Assembly (NCBI GenBank): GCA_964567435.1
Contig: CAZMMQ010000006.1
Coordinates: forward strand, 34,369 to 98,368
Length of the DNA: 64,000 nucleotides
From: RFSX01 sp964567435
GTDB lineage: Bacteria; Bacteroidota; Bacteroidia; Chitinophagales; Saprospiraceae
Reading direction: 5' to 3'
The notes beneath the pieces are model-generated. The model saw only the letters and a list, made by a program, of their open reading frames with translations, made no database searches and had not been told where the DNA came from. The position numbers were made by a program, and so were the translations under genes. How positions within the stretch are numbered: the first letter of the stretch is position 1; every line of letters begins with the position of its first letter. Of the stretch, positions 9,746 through 18,641 are shown piece by piece.

Positions 9746-9772
9746 ACATAACTCAAAAAGACATTTCTTGAA

Positions 9773-12412
9773 CTATTTCTTTAGTTGATCAAGTCTATCT
9801 TGCAATGCTTTGATACGAGCTTGTCCATCAGATAGCTTTTTTCTTTCATTTTCTACTACGGCTTCTGGAGCTCCACTGACAAATCTTTCATTACTCAGCT
9901 TTTTCTCTATTTTAGCCACAAAGCCTTGCTGATATTCTAAATCATTTTCAGTCTTCTCTATCTCCTCCTCTACATTGATATCCAATTCTAGATGAGCATA
10001 GAACTTCGTTTTCCCACAGATAAATGATATACCATCCACACTTGATCCAGCGTCTACGGTATTAATCTTATCTACAAACGCCATATTCTGAATCAAGGAT
10101 GTAAATCCATTTCTCTGTAGACATCTCGCTATCTCATCATTGGACTCTATGCTTATTGAAATCTGTGTCTTTGGAGAAACCTGGTTTTTGTTCTTGATAT
10201 CCCTAATGCTAGAAACAATCTCTTGGTAAAGAGCCATATCAGAAAGTAGTGCCTTATCTGGATTTGCAGATACAACAGGATAAGAGGCGACAATGCAGTC
10301 ATCTCCATCAGCTCTTTCTTTAAGTTGATGATATATCTCCTCAGTGATAAATGGCATAAATGGGTGTAGAAGAATACATATCTTCTCATACAATTCTATC
10401 ACTGATTTTTTGGTGTTAGCATCCATTGCTGATCCATAATCAGGTTTTATCATTTCTAGATACCAGGAGAACACGTCAGTCCATACAAAAGTATACAAAG
10501 TCATCAGAGCTTCTGATAATCTATAATCATCACAAGACTTATTCACCTTTTCTATGGTCCTATCGAGGAGCTGATTGATCCAATCTTGAGCAAGAATATT
10601 AGCTGGAGGTTGGGTTAAGGTATCATCGGAGTCTATATCTAAAACATACCTTACAGCGTTCCATATTTTATTAGAGAATTTTCTTCCATTATCTACCAGA
10701 GAAAGATCAAATAATAAATCTCCTCCTGCAGGTGCACAAGACAACATACCATATCTCACGCCATCTGCTCCATACTCTGCCAAAAGCTCTAGTGCATCAG
10801 GTGAATTACCAAGAGATTTACTCATCTTTCGTCTCTTCTTATCTCTTACCATACCTGTGAAGTACACATCCTTAAAAGGGAAGTTATTCTCCCATTCGTA
10901 GCCAGCCATAATCATTCTAGCTACCCATAAGAATATAATATCCCAACCAGTAACTAAGACAGTGGTTGGATAATAGTATTCTATTTCTTTTCTGTCATAG
11001 AACCCATCAAATACACTCATAGGCCATAACCAGGACGAAAACCAAGTATCTAATACATCTTCATCTTGCTTTAAGTCTTCCATAGATAATGCTGTGTTAC
11101 CAGTTTTTTCTCTGGCTTGTGCCAAAGCTTCTTCTGGAGTTTCTGCTACAAACACCTCATCCCCAAGATAATATGCAGGGATACGCTGACCCCACCATAA
11201 TTGCCTTGAGATACACCAGTCACGAATGTTTTCCATCCAATGCCTGTAGGTATTTTTATATTTTTTTGGGAAGAAATCCACTGTGTCATTCATAACTGCT
11301 TCCAGTGCTGGCTCTGCGATGCTCTTCATATCTACATACCACTGTAAAGAGAGCTTAGGCTCAACGATAGCATTAGTACGTTCAGAGCGGCCGACATTGT
11401 GTATTAAATCTTCTTCTTCAACCAATTGTCCTGCCTCTTTCAAATCCGCTAGAATGAGTTTTCTGGCTTGACTTCTATCTACTCCAACATATAGTTTACC
11501 CGCTTCACTAATCGTCCCATCATCATTCATCATATCTATGATTTCCAGATTATGAGTCTTACCTAATTCATAATCATTTGGGTCATGCGCCGGTGTCACT
11601 TTGAGTGCTCCCGTACCAAACTCTTTATCCACATAACTATCAAAAATGATAGGAACAGATCGTCCTAATAATGGGACAATTGCTTTCTTCCCTTTATAAT
11701 GAGTGTACCGATCATCCTCTGGATTTACGGCAATACCAGAATCACCCAATATCGTTTCCGGCCTTGTCGTTGCAATTGTGATATAATCCTCTTCTCCCTC
11801 TATCTTATACTTTACATGATACAGCTTTGCCGATTCTTCTTTGTGAAGCACTTCTTCGTTGGACAAGACTGTCTGAGCAACAGGGTCCCAATTGACCATT
11901 CGTTGACCACGATAGAGCTTACCTCTTTTGTATAGTGAAACAAATACTTTGATGACTGAATTATACCGCTCTTCATCCATTGTAAATGCAGTTCTGTCCC
12001 AATCACAGGAAGCGCCTAATTTTTTTAACTGTTGTAATATAATACCACCATACTTATGCGTCCAATCCCAGGCATGCGTTAAAAATTCTTCTCTTGTCAA
12101 ATCAGATTTCTTAATGCCTTTCTCTCTCAATCCTCTTACTACTTTCGCTTCAGTAGCAATAGAAGCATGATCTGTGCCTGGTACAAAACAGGCATTCTTA
12201 CCCTCTAATCTGGCTTTTCTGGTAAGCACATCTTGTATAGTCACATTGAGCATATGTCCCATATGTAGCACACCGGTTACATTTGGAGGTGGTATGACGA
12301 TTGTATATGGTTCTCTGTCATCCGGTGTAGACCGAAAATACTTTCTTTCTTCCCAGTACTTGTACCATTTTTCTTCAATCCGACTAGGGTCGTATTTATT
12401 ACTCTTTTCCAT
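9773..12412 (-). CDS. valS: Valine--tRNA ligase
   Basis: An 879-residue class I aminoacyl-tRNA synthetase charging tRNA-Val. Visible signatures are the HIGH-equivalent in PPPNVTGVLHMGHML at ~41-55, the editing-domain TTRPETILGD at ~215-224, the DTWFSSWLWP motif and the KMSKSLGNSPDAL signature. The C-terminus is a long charged coiled coil (from about 810: EEEIEKTENDLEYQQG and onward), the tRNA-binding arm specific to ValRS. Length is normal for the family. The ATG at 12412 begins MEKSNKYDPSRIEEKWYKYW, as expected. A TAnnTTTG box lies only four bases upstream of the ATG, which would imply a very short or absent leader if functional. Confidence 0.97.
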   Translation of the reverse strand: MEKSNKYDPSRIEEKWYKYWEERKYFRSTPDDREPYTIVIPPPNVTGVLHMGHMLNVTIQDVLTRKARLEGKNACFVPGTDHASIATEAKVVRGLREKGIKKSDLTREEFLTHAWDWTHKYGGIILQQLKKLGASCDWDRTAFTMDEERYNSVIKVFVSLYKRGKLYRGQRMVNWDPVAQTVLSNEEVLHKEESAKLYHVKYKIEGEEDYITIATTRPETILGDSGIAVNPEDDRYTHYKGKKAIVPLLGRSVPIIFDSYVDKEFGTGALKVTPAHDPNDYELGKTHNLEIIDMMNDDGTISEAGKLYVGVDRSQARKLILADLKEAGQLVEEEDLIHNVGRSERTNAIVEPKLSLQWYVDMKSIAEPALEAVMNDTVDFFPKKYKNTYRHWMENIRDWCISRQLWWGQRIPAYYLGDEVFVAETPEEALAQAREKTGNTALSMEDLKQDEDVLDTWFSSWLWPMSVFDGFYDRKEIEYYYPTTVLVTGWDIIFLWVARMIMAGYEWENNFPFKDVYFTGMVRDKKRRKMSKSLGNSPDALELLAEYGADGVRYGMLSCAPAGGDLLFDLSLVDNGRKFSNKIWNAVRYVLDIDSDDTLTQPPANILAQDWINQLLDRTIEKVNKSCDDYRLSEALMTLYTFVWTDVFSWYLEMIKPDYGSAMDANTKKSVIELYEKICILLHPFMPFITEEIYHQLKERADGDDCIVASYPVVSANPDKALLSDMALYQEIVSSIRDIKNKNQVSPKTQISISIESNDEIARCLQRNGFTSLIQNMAFVDKINTVDAGSSVDGISFICGKTKFYAHLELDINVEEEIEKTENDLEYQQGFVAKIEKKLSNERFVSGAPEAVVENERKKLSDGQARIKALQDRLDQLKK

Positions 12413-12416
12413 TCTT

Positions 12417-12424
12417 CAAAGATA
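12417..12424 (-). promoter_or_regulatory. Candidate -7 box (TATCTTTG) for valS
   Basis: Read on the minus strand this is TATCTTTG, a match to the Bacteroidota TAnnTTTG element. It ends four bases before the valS ATG, so transcription would begin at about the start codon (leaderless) if it is the real promoter. No -33 box was assigned. Confidence 0.4.
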
Positions 12425-12533
12425 TAATTACAGATTCAAGGAAACCATAATATGTATTATAGAATAAAAAAACACTTCCCTTTACACCAAATATCCCTTA
12501 ACTTACATCTAATGAGTACAACCGCTCTTATTC

Positions 12534-13088
12534 ATGTATAATGAATCACATATCATAGCAAAATGTAAAACCCAGGATCGGGTTGCTCAAAAGACCTTAT
12601 ACAATAAGTATGCACCCTTATTTTTCAGTATTTGCCTGAGATATATCAAAAACAGGCCTGCTGCAGAAGATGTGATGATAGAAAGCTTCTATAGAATCTA
12701 TAGCAAAATCAATCAGTATAAAGGAAATGGGAGTTTTGAGGGATGGATGAAGCGGATTGTCATTAATGAATGTCTCATGTATCTGCGCAAGAACAACAAC
12801 ATGAATATGCATCTTGAATTAGAAAAAGCTAAGGATCTCAGTGAACCCTCTCATATCATTAGCAATATTAATTTCAACGAAGTCGTGAATCTGTTACAGC
12901 AATTACCTGCAGGTTATAGGACTATTTTCAATTTGTATGTCATAGAAGGATACAAACACAGAGAAATCGCAGAACAGTTAGGTATAAGTATTAATACCAG
13001 TAAGTCCCAGTTAATTCTGGCAAAAAAGAGGCTAAGAGCCCTCTACAAAAAAAAACATAACTATCACCTCAACTCAAACCAAATTTGA
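12534..13088 (+). CDS. ECF-type RNA polymerase sigma factor
   Basis: A 184-residue sigma-70 family protein with only regions 2 and 4. Region 2 covers ~22-90 (LYNKYAPLFFSICLRYIKN, then the AAEDVMIESFYRIYSKI core-binding helix and FEGWMKRIVINECLMYLRK). Region 4 covers ~118-172 (LQQLPAGYRTIFNLYVIEGY, then the helix-turn-helix HREIAEQLGISINTSKSQL). It directs RNA polymerase to a special promoter set, unknown here. Six bases downstream is a small single-span membrane protein that looks like its anti-sigma factor. ATG at 12534 gives MYNESHIIAKC, a normal N-terminus. Confidence 0.92.
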   Translation: MYNESHIIAKCKTQDRVAQKTLYNKYAPLFFSICLRYIKNRPAAEDVMIESFYRIYSKINQYKGNGSFEGWMKRIVINECLMYLRKNNNMNMHLELEKAKDLSEPSHIISNINFNEVVNLLQQLPAGYRTIFNLYVIEGYKHREIAEQLGISINTSKSQLILAKKRLRALYKKKHNYHLNSNQI

Positions 13089-13094
13089 ATCCTT

Positions 13095-13442
13095 GTGAAA
13101 GAATTTGACAGTATAATAAAAACGGCACAGTCAGCAGAGACAACTCCTCCTCCAAGGATTTGGGATAATGTGACAAGAAGATTGGACCATGATAATAATG
13201 AATACATAATCACAAAGAGACAGCAGTACAGATGGTTCAGTATAGCAGCAGCATGCATAGCTATATTTACTGTAAGTACAATGATTTATCTAGAGTCCAA
13301 TACATTTTCGGAGCCACCAAAAGGACATATAGCTGGTTGGGAAGAGCTCCCCGCAAATAATGCTTCATTTTATGATACACAAAAGCTACATGGTCTTTAT
13401 CAAGCCTACAACTTAAGGAAGAAAACCAATAATCCTATTTGA
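13095..13442 (+). CDS. Small membrane protein, probable anti-sigma factor
   Basis: This 115-residue protein (GTG start at 13095) follows the ECF sigma gene by six bases. Its N-terminus has PPPRIWDNVTRRLDHD at ~18-33, reminiscent of the W-I/V-xx-L segment seen in cytoplasmic heads of Bacteroidota anti-sigma factors. One transmembrane helix (FSIAAACIAIFTVSTMIYL) lies at ~47-65, with a short periplasmic tail. No zinc-binding HxxxCxxC motif is present. Anti-sigma function rests on position and topology. Its last eight bases overlap the 3' end of the convergent gene. Confidence 0.68.
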   Translation: MKEFDSIIKTAQSAETTPPPRIWDNVTRRLDHDNNEYIITKRQQYRWFSIAAACIAIFTVSTMIYLESNTFSEPPKGHIAGWEELPANNASFYDTQKLHGLYQAYNLRKKTNNPI

Positions 13443-14634
13443 AAGGGCTTCGAGGTTGCCATTCGTTTTTAGGCACAAATTGAGCTAATAGGCGTGGAAG
13501 TAGCTTATTGATAGTCTTATTATGGTACTTGAGATGTACATACATATCATGAGGAACTGCGCCTACACTGCTTTTTATCTCTAAAGCAGTACGACTGAGA
13601 TTTAGATAGATTGCTTTGTCAGCTATAGCCGTCTCGATTAGCTTGAGGAGGATATTGAAGTAAATCTGATACTTGGCATTCAACTGTACATCATATCCTA
13701 AGAAGTGAGCATCCCCTTGAGGTCCATTACTTATATAGGTGTAAAATGCTATTAGCTTATCATCCAAAAAAACACCAACCAACTTCAATTTCTCCCCCAT
13801 TTGTTTTTTAAGAGCGCCAAAGTAGCCTTCATCTAGGAGAAACAAACTAAACACCGCTCTGTCTGCTGTCTTCTTATACAGCTTGTACATGTCACCATTA
13901 TACCTATTGGCCCCATCTGCATCTAATTCTCTAAATACTAGAGCATCTCCTTTTTTCTTTACTTTCTTGAATTTTACTCTGTATTTGGATTTGACAGCCT
14001 TGAGATAATCATCATAGCTTGTCCAGAGTTCATCTAAATGAATCACCATATCAGGTTGGACGACAAAACGGGTATAATCCTGATGCCCAAAAGTCAACTT
14101 TTGCAAAGGCCCTTCCTTGTAGAAGTCCTTGAGTAAGGTGCTATTAATTTTGATGCCATGTTCCTTTTTTGCATATACTATAACCTCAGATAATATTTTG
14201 GAAGTCAATGCTGAGGTATGAATAGTCAATGCACTATCCAACCTCATACCAAACTCTCCTGTCAACAACACATTACCACAGACAAGAATATTGTGTTTGA
14301 TAAATCCGAACGCAAACTTAGTTAGAGACACCCTGAGTTTCTCCCAAATCGAATCACTATGCGTATGTACCCTAAAATCATCTTTAAGTTTAATTTGCTT
14401 GCACTGACAATAGACCAGCCCTACAATCTGTCTATGCTGGTATATGGAGACATAGAAATACCGGTATCCAATAGGACCTTGTGACTCAAGTATACTTAAG
14501 TAGTCTGATTGTACATAAACATTATCCCCACAATGGCTATGCCAATCCTCAGTTACATTCCTTATACTATCTGTAATAGTTATGCTTAGTTCGTCTAGGC
14601 CTGGAATGGAAAGTTTTGTTGAGTACGGTGTCAT
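13435..14634 (-). CDS. GNAT-like protein, possible FemAB/acetyltransferase family
   Basis: A 399-residue cytoplasmic protein. The middle region (about 195-350) has a GNAT/FemAB-like pattern: DYLKAVKSKYRVKFKKVKKK, then a strand-loop LKLVGVFLDDKLIAFYTYIS and an aromatic-rich C-terminal half ending in LEIKSSVGAVPHDMYVHLKY. This is like the large GNAT acetyltransferases (Acetyltransf_6 type) of Bacteroidota. No acceptor can be named. The gene converges on the anti-sigma gene with an 8-base overlap and is 30 bases downstream of the pyrophosphatase-like lipoprotein gene on the same strand. Confidence 0.6.
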   Translation of the reverse strand: MTPYSTKLSIPGLDELSITITDSIRNVTEDWHSHCGDNVYVQSDYLSILESQGPIGYRYFYVSIYQHRQIVGLVYCQCKQIKLKDDFRVHTHSDSIWEKLRVSLTKFAFGFIKHNILVCGNVLLTGEFGMRLDSALTIHTSALTSKILSEVIVYAKKEHGIKINSTLLKDFYKEGPLQKLTFGHQDYTRFVVQPDMVIHLDELWTSYDDYLKAVKSKYRVKFKKVKKKGDALVFRELDADGANRYNGDMYKLYKKTADRAVFSLFLLDEGYFGALKKQMGEKLKLVGVFLDDKLIAFYTYISNGPQGDAHFLGYDVQLNAKYQIYFNILLKLIETAIADKAIYLNLSRTALEIKSSVGAVPHDMYVHLKYHNKTINKLLPRLLAQFVPKNEWQPRSPFK

Positions 14635-14664
14635 TAATATATAAAGGAATGCTATGAATTATAA

Positions 14665-15171
14665 TTATCGTAGTTCGCGTATTGCTTTATAAGCTTGGGA
14701 CCATCTATAAGAATTACATTTTTCCAGACCACATTGTGCTCTGAACCAATACTCTATAGCCATTTGTAGATCATTGTTGATACTCATGAATGTAGAGAAA
14801 TTATCTCCCAACCGATTATTGTCCACAGTGATATAAGAACTCACTAAATATCTATGTTCAATAGTGTCAGTAGTGAAGGAAAATAAACTCAGAGGTTTGA
14901 CACTCACCTTTTGACCTTTATTTAATCGTTGGCTGAGTATAATAGTTTTTAAAGGTGCCTTACTATTATCATGAGTTACTTTTCCGACATTGAAAAAAGG
15001 GGGAACTTCCAACTGTTCAAATGGTGGATATGTCTCTCCTGCGGGAATCAGGATGGTTGATTCCAGGACGCCATTTTTATATATGGTCTCAGGTTTCTCT
15101 AATTTATTGGAATCTGAGCATGAAAAGAGCAATAACAGTCCGATAAAAGTATAAATAGCTTGGTTTGACAT
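14665..15171 (-). CDS. Lipoprotein resembling a degenerate inorganic pyrophosphatase
   Basis: ATG at 15171 gives a lipoprotein signal MSNQAIYTFIGLLLLFSC with the lipobox cysteine at 18; an upstream ATG at 15195 would add eight residues and weaken the signal. The mature part has the order of a family I inorganic pyrophosphatase: ILIPAGE (like EIPAGT), a PPFFNVGKV strand, APLKTIILSQRLNKGQKVSVKPL (like DPLDVLVLGEPLPRGTVVRVRP), HRYLVSSYI (like DDKIIAV), and a C-terminal IEYWFRA (like IEHFFE) segment. The acidic metal ligands of the GDPLD and DDK motifs are replaced (APLK, EHR), so it is probably not an active pyrophosphatase. This alignment was made by eye. Function unknown; outer-envelope lipoprotein, 168 residues. 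Confidence 0.6.
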   Translation of the reverse strand: MSNQAIYTFIGLLLLFSCSDSNKLEKPETIYKNGVLESTILIPAGETYPPFEQLEVPPFFNVGKVTHDNSKAPLKTIILSQRLNKGQKVSVKPLSLFSFTTDTIEHRYLVSSYITVDNNRLGDNFSTFMSINNDLQMAIEYWFRAQCGLEKCNSYRWSQAYKAIRELR

Positions 15172-15304
15172 TGTAGTATTTATGTGATAGACCACTATAA
15201 ATGCAATATTAGTTAAATATTAGATTTGTCACCATCATATACAGAAGCTCAAGTCAAAAGACTAATAAGTAATTAATTAGTTTACTTTGCAGCAAATTTA
15301 TTCA

Positions 15305-15640
15305 ATGAGCGAATCGTACTTTAAACCAGAAGACTTAAAAAAGTTTGGAAATATTACAGATTTCCAAAAGGAATATGGAGAGAAGTTCTTCGAATACTAT
15401 AATTCGGTGTTTCAGGAAGGCAGTCTTACTGCTCGAGAAAAGGCATTAATAGCATTGGCTGTGGCTCATGCTGTAAATTGCCCTTATTGCATGGATGCCT
15501 ATACAAATGCTTGCCTAAAGAAAGGAGCAGACGAAGAACAAATGATGGAAGCTGTCCATGTAGCTGGGGCAATAAAGTGTGGTGCTACACTGGTAAATAG
15601 TGTTCAGATGATGAATCAGGTAAATAAAAAATTAATGTAA
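15305..15640 (+). CDS. Carboxymuconolactone decarboxylase/AhpD-like protein, ArsS-associated peroxidase type
   Basis: A 111-residue AhpD-fold protein starting at the ATG 15305 (MSESYFKPEDLKKF); a TTG 18 bases upstream is in frame but falls within the likely promoter. The redox CxxC motif is in HAVNCPYCMDAYTNAC at ~54-69, with the typical following AGAIKCGATLVNSVQMMN helix. Its stop codon overlaps the ATG of the ArsS radical SAM gene by one base (TAATG), so the two are translationally coupled. It matches the 'arsenosugar biosynthesis-associated peroxidase-like' proteins found beside arsS. The catalytic role is not established; a thiol-redox function is inferred from the CxxC. A near-match promoter box (TACTTTG) lies at 15283. 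Confidence 0.85.
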   Translation: MSESYFKPEDLKKFGNITDFQKEYGEKFFEYYNSVFQEGSLTAREKALIALAVAHAVNCPYCMDAYTNACLKKGADEEQMMEAVHVAGAIKCGATLVNSVQMMNQVNKKLM

Positions 15641-16710
15641 TGGGAGTAAAGCAAAAGACGAAAAGTTTAAAAGCAAGAGGAAGTAGCTTGTCAAGTTCAT
15701 TCATGCAATTAAAGGTGCTTAGTGGTCGTGAAGAGGTTAAGGTAGATATTCCACATTTCGAAAAAAGGATAGGAGAACATGGTTTAGATGAGGGCATACT
15801 GCCTTCAACGGTTGACATTTTCCAGATTAATATTGGAAAACTGTGTAACCAGACATGTGCACACTGCCATGTAGATGCTGGCCCAGACAAGAAGGAGGAA
15901 AATATGGATCTCGCCACTCTGGAAAAATGCCTTGAGATAATTATTAAGCATAATATACCTACAGTAGATATCACTGGTGGTGCACCAGAAATGAATCCAC
16001 ACTTTAGATGGTTCGTTGAAGAATGCTATAAAGCTGGAAAGAAAGTGATGGTTAGATGTAATCTGACTATTATAATGGCTAATAAGAAATATCATGACCT
16101 TCCTGATTTCTTCAAAGCCAATGGTGTACAAGTGGTATCGTCACTACCATACTTCAGTAAGAACAGAACTGATTCGCAGAGAGGAGATGGTGTCTTTGAG
16201 GATAGTATATCAGCTCTTCAACGATTGAATGCTGTAGGCTATGGAAAAAAAGGTACAGGTTTGATTTTGGATTTAGTACACAACCCGTCTGGTGCTTACC
16301 TTCCAGGGGACCAAGCTGAACTACAGACAGAATTCAAAAGACAACTTAAAAGTAAATTTGACATAGAATTCAATGCCCTTTACGCTATCACAAATCTACC
16401 AGTCAGCAGATTTCTGGAGTATCTAATAGAAAGTGGTAATTACGAAGAGTATATGACTGAGTTATCTAATGCATTTAATCCAATGACACTGGATGGACTA
16501 ATGTGCAGAAACACTTTGTCTATAAGTTGGGATGGATATATCCATGACTGTGACTTCAACCAAATGCTTGATCTAAGATCCAATGTTAAACATCCACATA
16601 TTAATGATTTTGATATGGAAAGCCTGATGGCTCGAAAAATCATTACGAACCAACATTGCTATGGATGTACTGCGGGTGCTGGTAGTAGCTGCGGTGGTGA
16701 AGTTGTTTAA
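15640..16710 (+). CDS. arsS: Radical SAM protein ArsS (arsenosugar biosynthesis type)
   Basis: A 356-residue radical SAM enzyme with the [4Fe-4S] triad CNQTCAHCH (Cys 69, 73, 76), followed by DITGGAPEMNPHFRWFV and the C-terminal domain (DUF3641-like) with CRNTLSISWDGYIHDCDFN and a final CYGCTAGAGSSCGG cysteine cluster. This set is diagnostic of the ArsS family, linked to making arsenosugars from dimethylarsenate. Some relatives are selenoproteins; here I see ordinary cysteine codons in the cluster. It is coupled to the AhpD-like gene by a 1-base overlap. No arsenic methyltransferase (arsM) is in the window, so the pathway partner lies elsewhere or the pair does something else. Confidence 0.9.
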   Translation: MGVKQKTKSLKARGSSLSSSFMQLKVLSGREEVKVDIPHFEKRIGEHGLDEGILPSTVDIFQINIGKLCNQTCAHCHVDAGPDKKEENMDLATLEKCLEIIIKHNIPTVDITGGAPEMNPHFRWFVEECYKAGKKVMVRCNLTIIMANKKYHDLPDFFKANGVQVVSSLPYFSKNRTDSQRGDGVFEDSISALQRLNAVGYGKKGTGLILDLVHNPSGAYLPGDQAELQTEFKRQLKSKFDIEFNALYAITNLPVSRFLEYLIESGNYEEYMTELSNAFNPMTLDGLMCRNTLSISWDGYIHDCDFNQMLDLRSNVKHPHINDFDMESLMARKIITNQHCYGCTAGAGSSCGGEVV

Positions 16711-16810
16711 GATAATGTTGTTTGTTATTAGCTAGTTGCTAATCAATAGGTTGTTTAAATTTTAACCTAGATTTATTCAGCTTAACAAATTATTATGCTG
16801 ATGCAATCGT

Positions 16811-16818
16811 TACTTTTG
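16811..16818 (+). promoter_or_regulatory. Candidate -7 box (TACTTTTG)
   Basis: Perfect TAnnTTTG match 20 bases upstream of the DUF6438-like lipoprotein start at 16838. No confident -33 box. Confidence 0.6.
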
Positions 16819-16837
16819 CAGCGCTTAATATCAAATT

Positions 16838-17590
16838 ATGACTATTAGACTTTTTGTAGGCATTGTCCTATGTTCCACTGCTGTTCTTTCTTGCAAGACA
16901 GCAAAAGATTCAATTCAAAAAACGGTGAATGTTGAAGATGTCACAGTCAATAAGGATGATCTCATTTTTCAATTGAAAAAGGGAGCATGTTATGGATCCT
17001 GTCCTCACTATGAATTCAACATTTATAACAATATGTATGCTGAGTTTATAGGTGCCAGAAACACAGATAAAATTGGTACATATGCAAAATTCATCACAAA
17101 GGAAGAAGTGAGAGACCTAGTATCAAAATTCGACAAAGCCAACTTTCATTCGCTAAATGATAATTACCCTAGCAATATAGCCGACCTTCCTATTATCATA
17201 ATTTCTTACAATAAAGAAGCAGTGTTGAAGACAGTAGCAGGTAAAAGAGAAAGGCCAGAAGCTGTTCATAAACTACAATTCTTGCTAGAAAAGATTGCTG
17301 AACATCAAAAGGAGGGTTGGACTAAGATTAGTGATAATACAGGGATAAAGAATGAGGTAAAAATCAACAAATCACAAATTGTAGTTGATATTGCAAGAGG
17401 TAATGAGTTAGCAAGATGGTTTGACAAGATGAAGACTCAATTTGGTTTTCAAATAGTTGAAAGATTAAAAAATGATAGCAGTTCATGGTTAATAACCTAT
17501 AATACTAAAAATCATACACCTGGAGAGGTCATTAAATACCTTCAATCTGATCCAGTTGTTCATTCTGCAGAATTCAAGAAAGAATATTAA
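16838..17590 (+). CDS. DUF6438-like lipoprotein
   Basis: A 250-residue predicted lipoprotein: the signal MTIRLFVGIVLCSTAVLSCK has a lipobox with Cys 19. The N-terminal half contains the LKKGACYGSCPHYEFNIYNN segment (~48-67) with a CYGxCPxY signature that I associate with the DUF6438 family. The C-terminal half (about 180-250) is a second module with repeated charged helices, ending in a DPVVHSAEFKKEY segment like a small alpha/beta domain. Biochemical function is unknown; an envelope location is inferred from the lipobox. It stands alone with its own promoter box at 16811. Confidence 0.72.
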   Translation: MTIRLFVGIVLCSTAVLSCKTAKDSIQKTVNVEDVTVNKDDLIFQLKKGACYGSCPHYEFNIYNNMYAEFIGARNTDKIGTYAKFITKEEVRDLVSKFDKANFHSLNDNYPSNIADLPIIIISYNKEAVLKTVAGKRERPEAVHKLQFLLEKIAEHQKEGWTKISDNTGIKNEVKINKSQIVVDIARGNELARWFDKMKTQFGFQIVERLKNDSSSWLITYNTKNHTPGEVIKYLQSDPVVHSAEFKKEY

Positions 17591-17650
17591 TACACTTTTT
17601 GTATCAACATCAGAAGTGACTTAGTACAGGCAACTCAGTCATATTACAGA

Positions 17651-17658
17651 TATCTTTG
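17651..17658 (+). promoter_or_regulatory. Candidate -7 box (TATCTTTG)
   Basis: Perfect TAnnTTTG match 18 bases upstream of the LysM gene start at 17676; probably drives that gene and the CBS-like gene behind it. Confidence 0.55.
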
Positions 17659-17675
17659 ATGCAAAATTAAATGTC

Positions 17676-18641
17676 ATGAGTAGAATATCTATAATGGTAT
17701 TGGTTATGTTTTGGGCTGGAAGTAGTACAGCACAAAATCATATCATAATAGATCAAGCTATTCAAGCACAAGTAAATCAGCACAATCAGACTTACTTCAC
17801 GCATGAGATTAAGCAGGGTGAGACACTATATAGTCTTGCAAAATATTTTAAAATAGCCCTCACAGACTTACTGCTTGTCAATAAAATGAAAAGTGGACAT
17901 ACACTTTCTACAGGTTCCATAGTTATTATCCCTCTTGCAGTAGAGCAGATAAAGAATACAGCGTACAAAAAATATGATACTTGGACTCCCATTTATTATG
18001 AAGTCAAAAAACAAGAAACATTATACAGAATATCAAAAGTCTATTTCCCTCAGAAATTAGAAGACTTAATCAAAAGAAATAATACAAGATCATTTGCTGT
18101 AAAACCAGGAGAACAGTTGCTAATTGGATGGTGGGCACCTCCACAGGGAGATCAAGATATATCCGACTTAACCAGACGGATTAAGCAACGACTAAAAGAG
18201 AGGCTACAACAAAATGGGCCTCCTATCAATGATTCTTCCCAAGAACCCACTATTGGAGTAGATTCAATAAATACGAATACAGAAACTGATGTAATAAGTG
18301 AACTTGATGATATATTGTCTGAGATCGAAGAAATATCTGAAGACCCAGACTCAACAGATACTCAAGTCACAGAGTTCAATTACAAAAAAGGTATTGCTTA
18401 CTGGGATAAAGATGGACACGATAGGGAAAACTTATTTGTGATGCATAGCAAAGCAAAAGCCAACTCGTTTATCAGTTTGAGGTATCCAGTAACGGGAAGA
18501 GAAGTGACTGCACAAGTAATTAGCCCTATCCCATCCAATTTGTATGCGGCAGATGTTGACATAGTGATAACCCCTGCTGTAGCTCAGGCACTTGGTGCGC
18601 TCGATAGTCGTTTTGAGATTCAAATGGATTACTACGAGTAA
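17676..18641 (+). CDS. Secreted LysM-repeat protein
   Basis: A 321-residue exported protein. The signal peptide MSRISIMVLVMFWAGSSTAQ is followed by a first LysM domain at ~41-88 (HEIKQGETLYSLAKYFKI ... LSTGSIVIIPL) and a second, weaker one at ~106-152 (YEVKKQETLYRISKVYF ... VKPGEQLLIGW). Residues ~165-230 are an acidic, Ser/Thr-rich linker. The C-terminus (~235-321) includes FVMHSKAKANSFISLRYPVTG and AADVDIVITPAVAQALGALD, resembling a double-psi/RlpA-like beta module often attached to LysM in Bacteroidota. LysM binds peptidoglycan. It is 25 bases upstream of the CBS-like gene and likely co-transcribed. Confidence 0.82.
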   Translation: MSRISIMVLVMFWAGSSTAQNHIIIDQAIQAQVNQHNQTYFTHEIKQGETLYSLAKYFKIALTDLLLVNKMKSGHTLSTGSIVIIPLAVEQIKNTAYKKYDTWTPIYYEVKKQETLYRISKVYFPQKLEDLIKRNNTRSFAVKPGEQLLIGWWAPPQGDQDISDLTRRIKQRLKERLQQNGPPINDSSQEPTIGVDSINTNTETDVISELDDILSEIEEISEDPDSTDTQVTEFNYKKGIAYWDKDGHDRENLFVMHSKAKANSFISLRYPVTGREVTAQVISPIPSNLYAADVDIVITPAVAQALGALDSRFEIQMDYYE

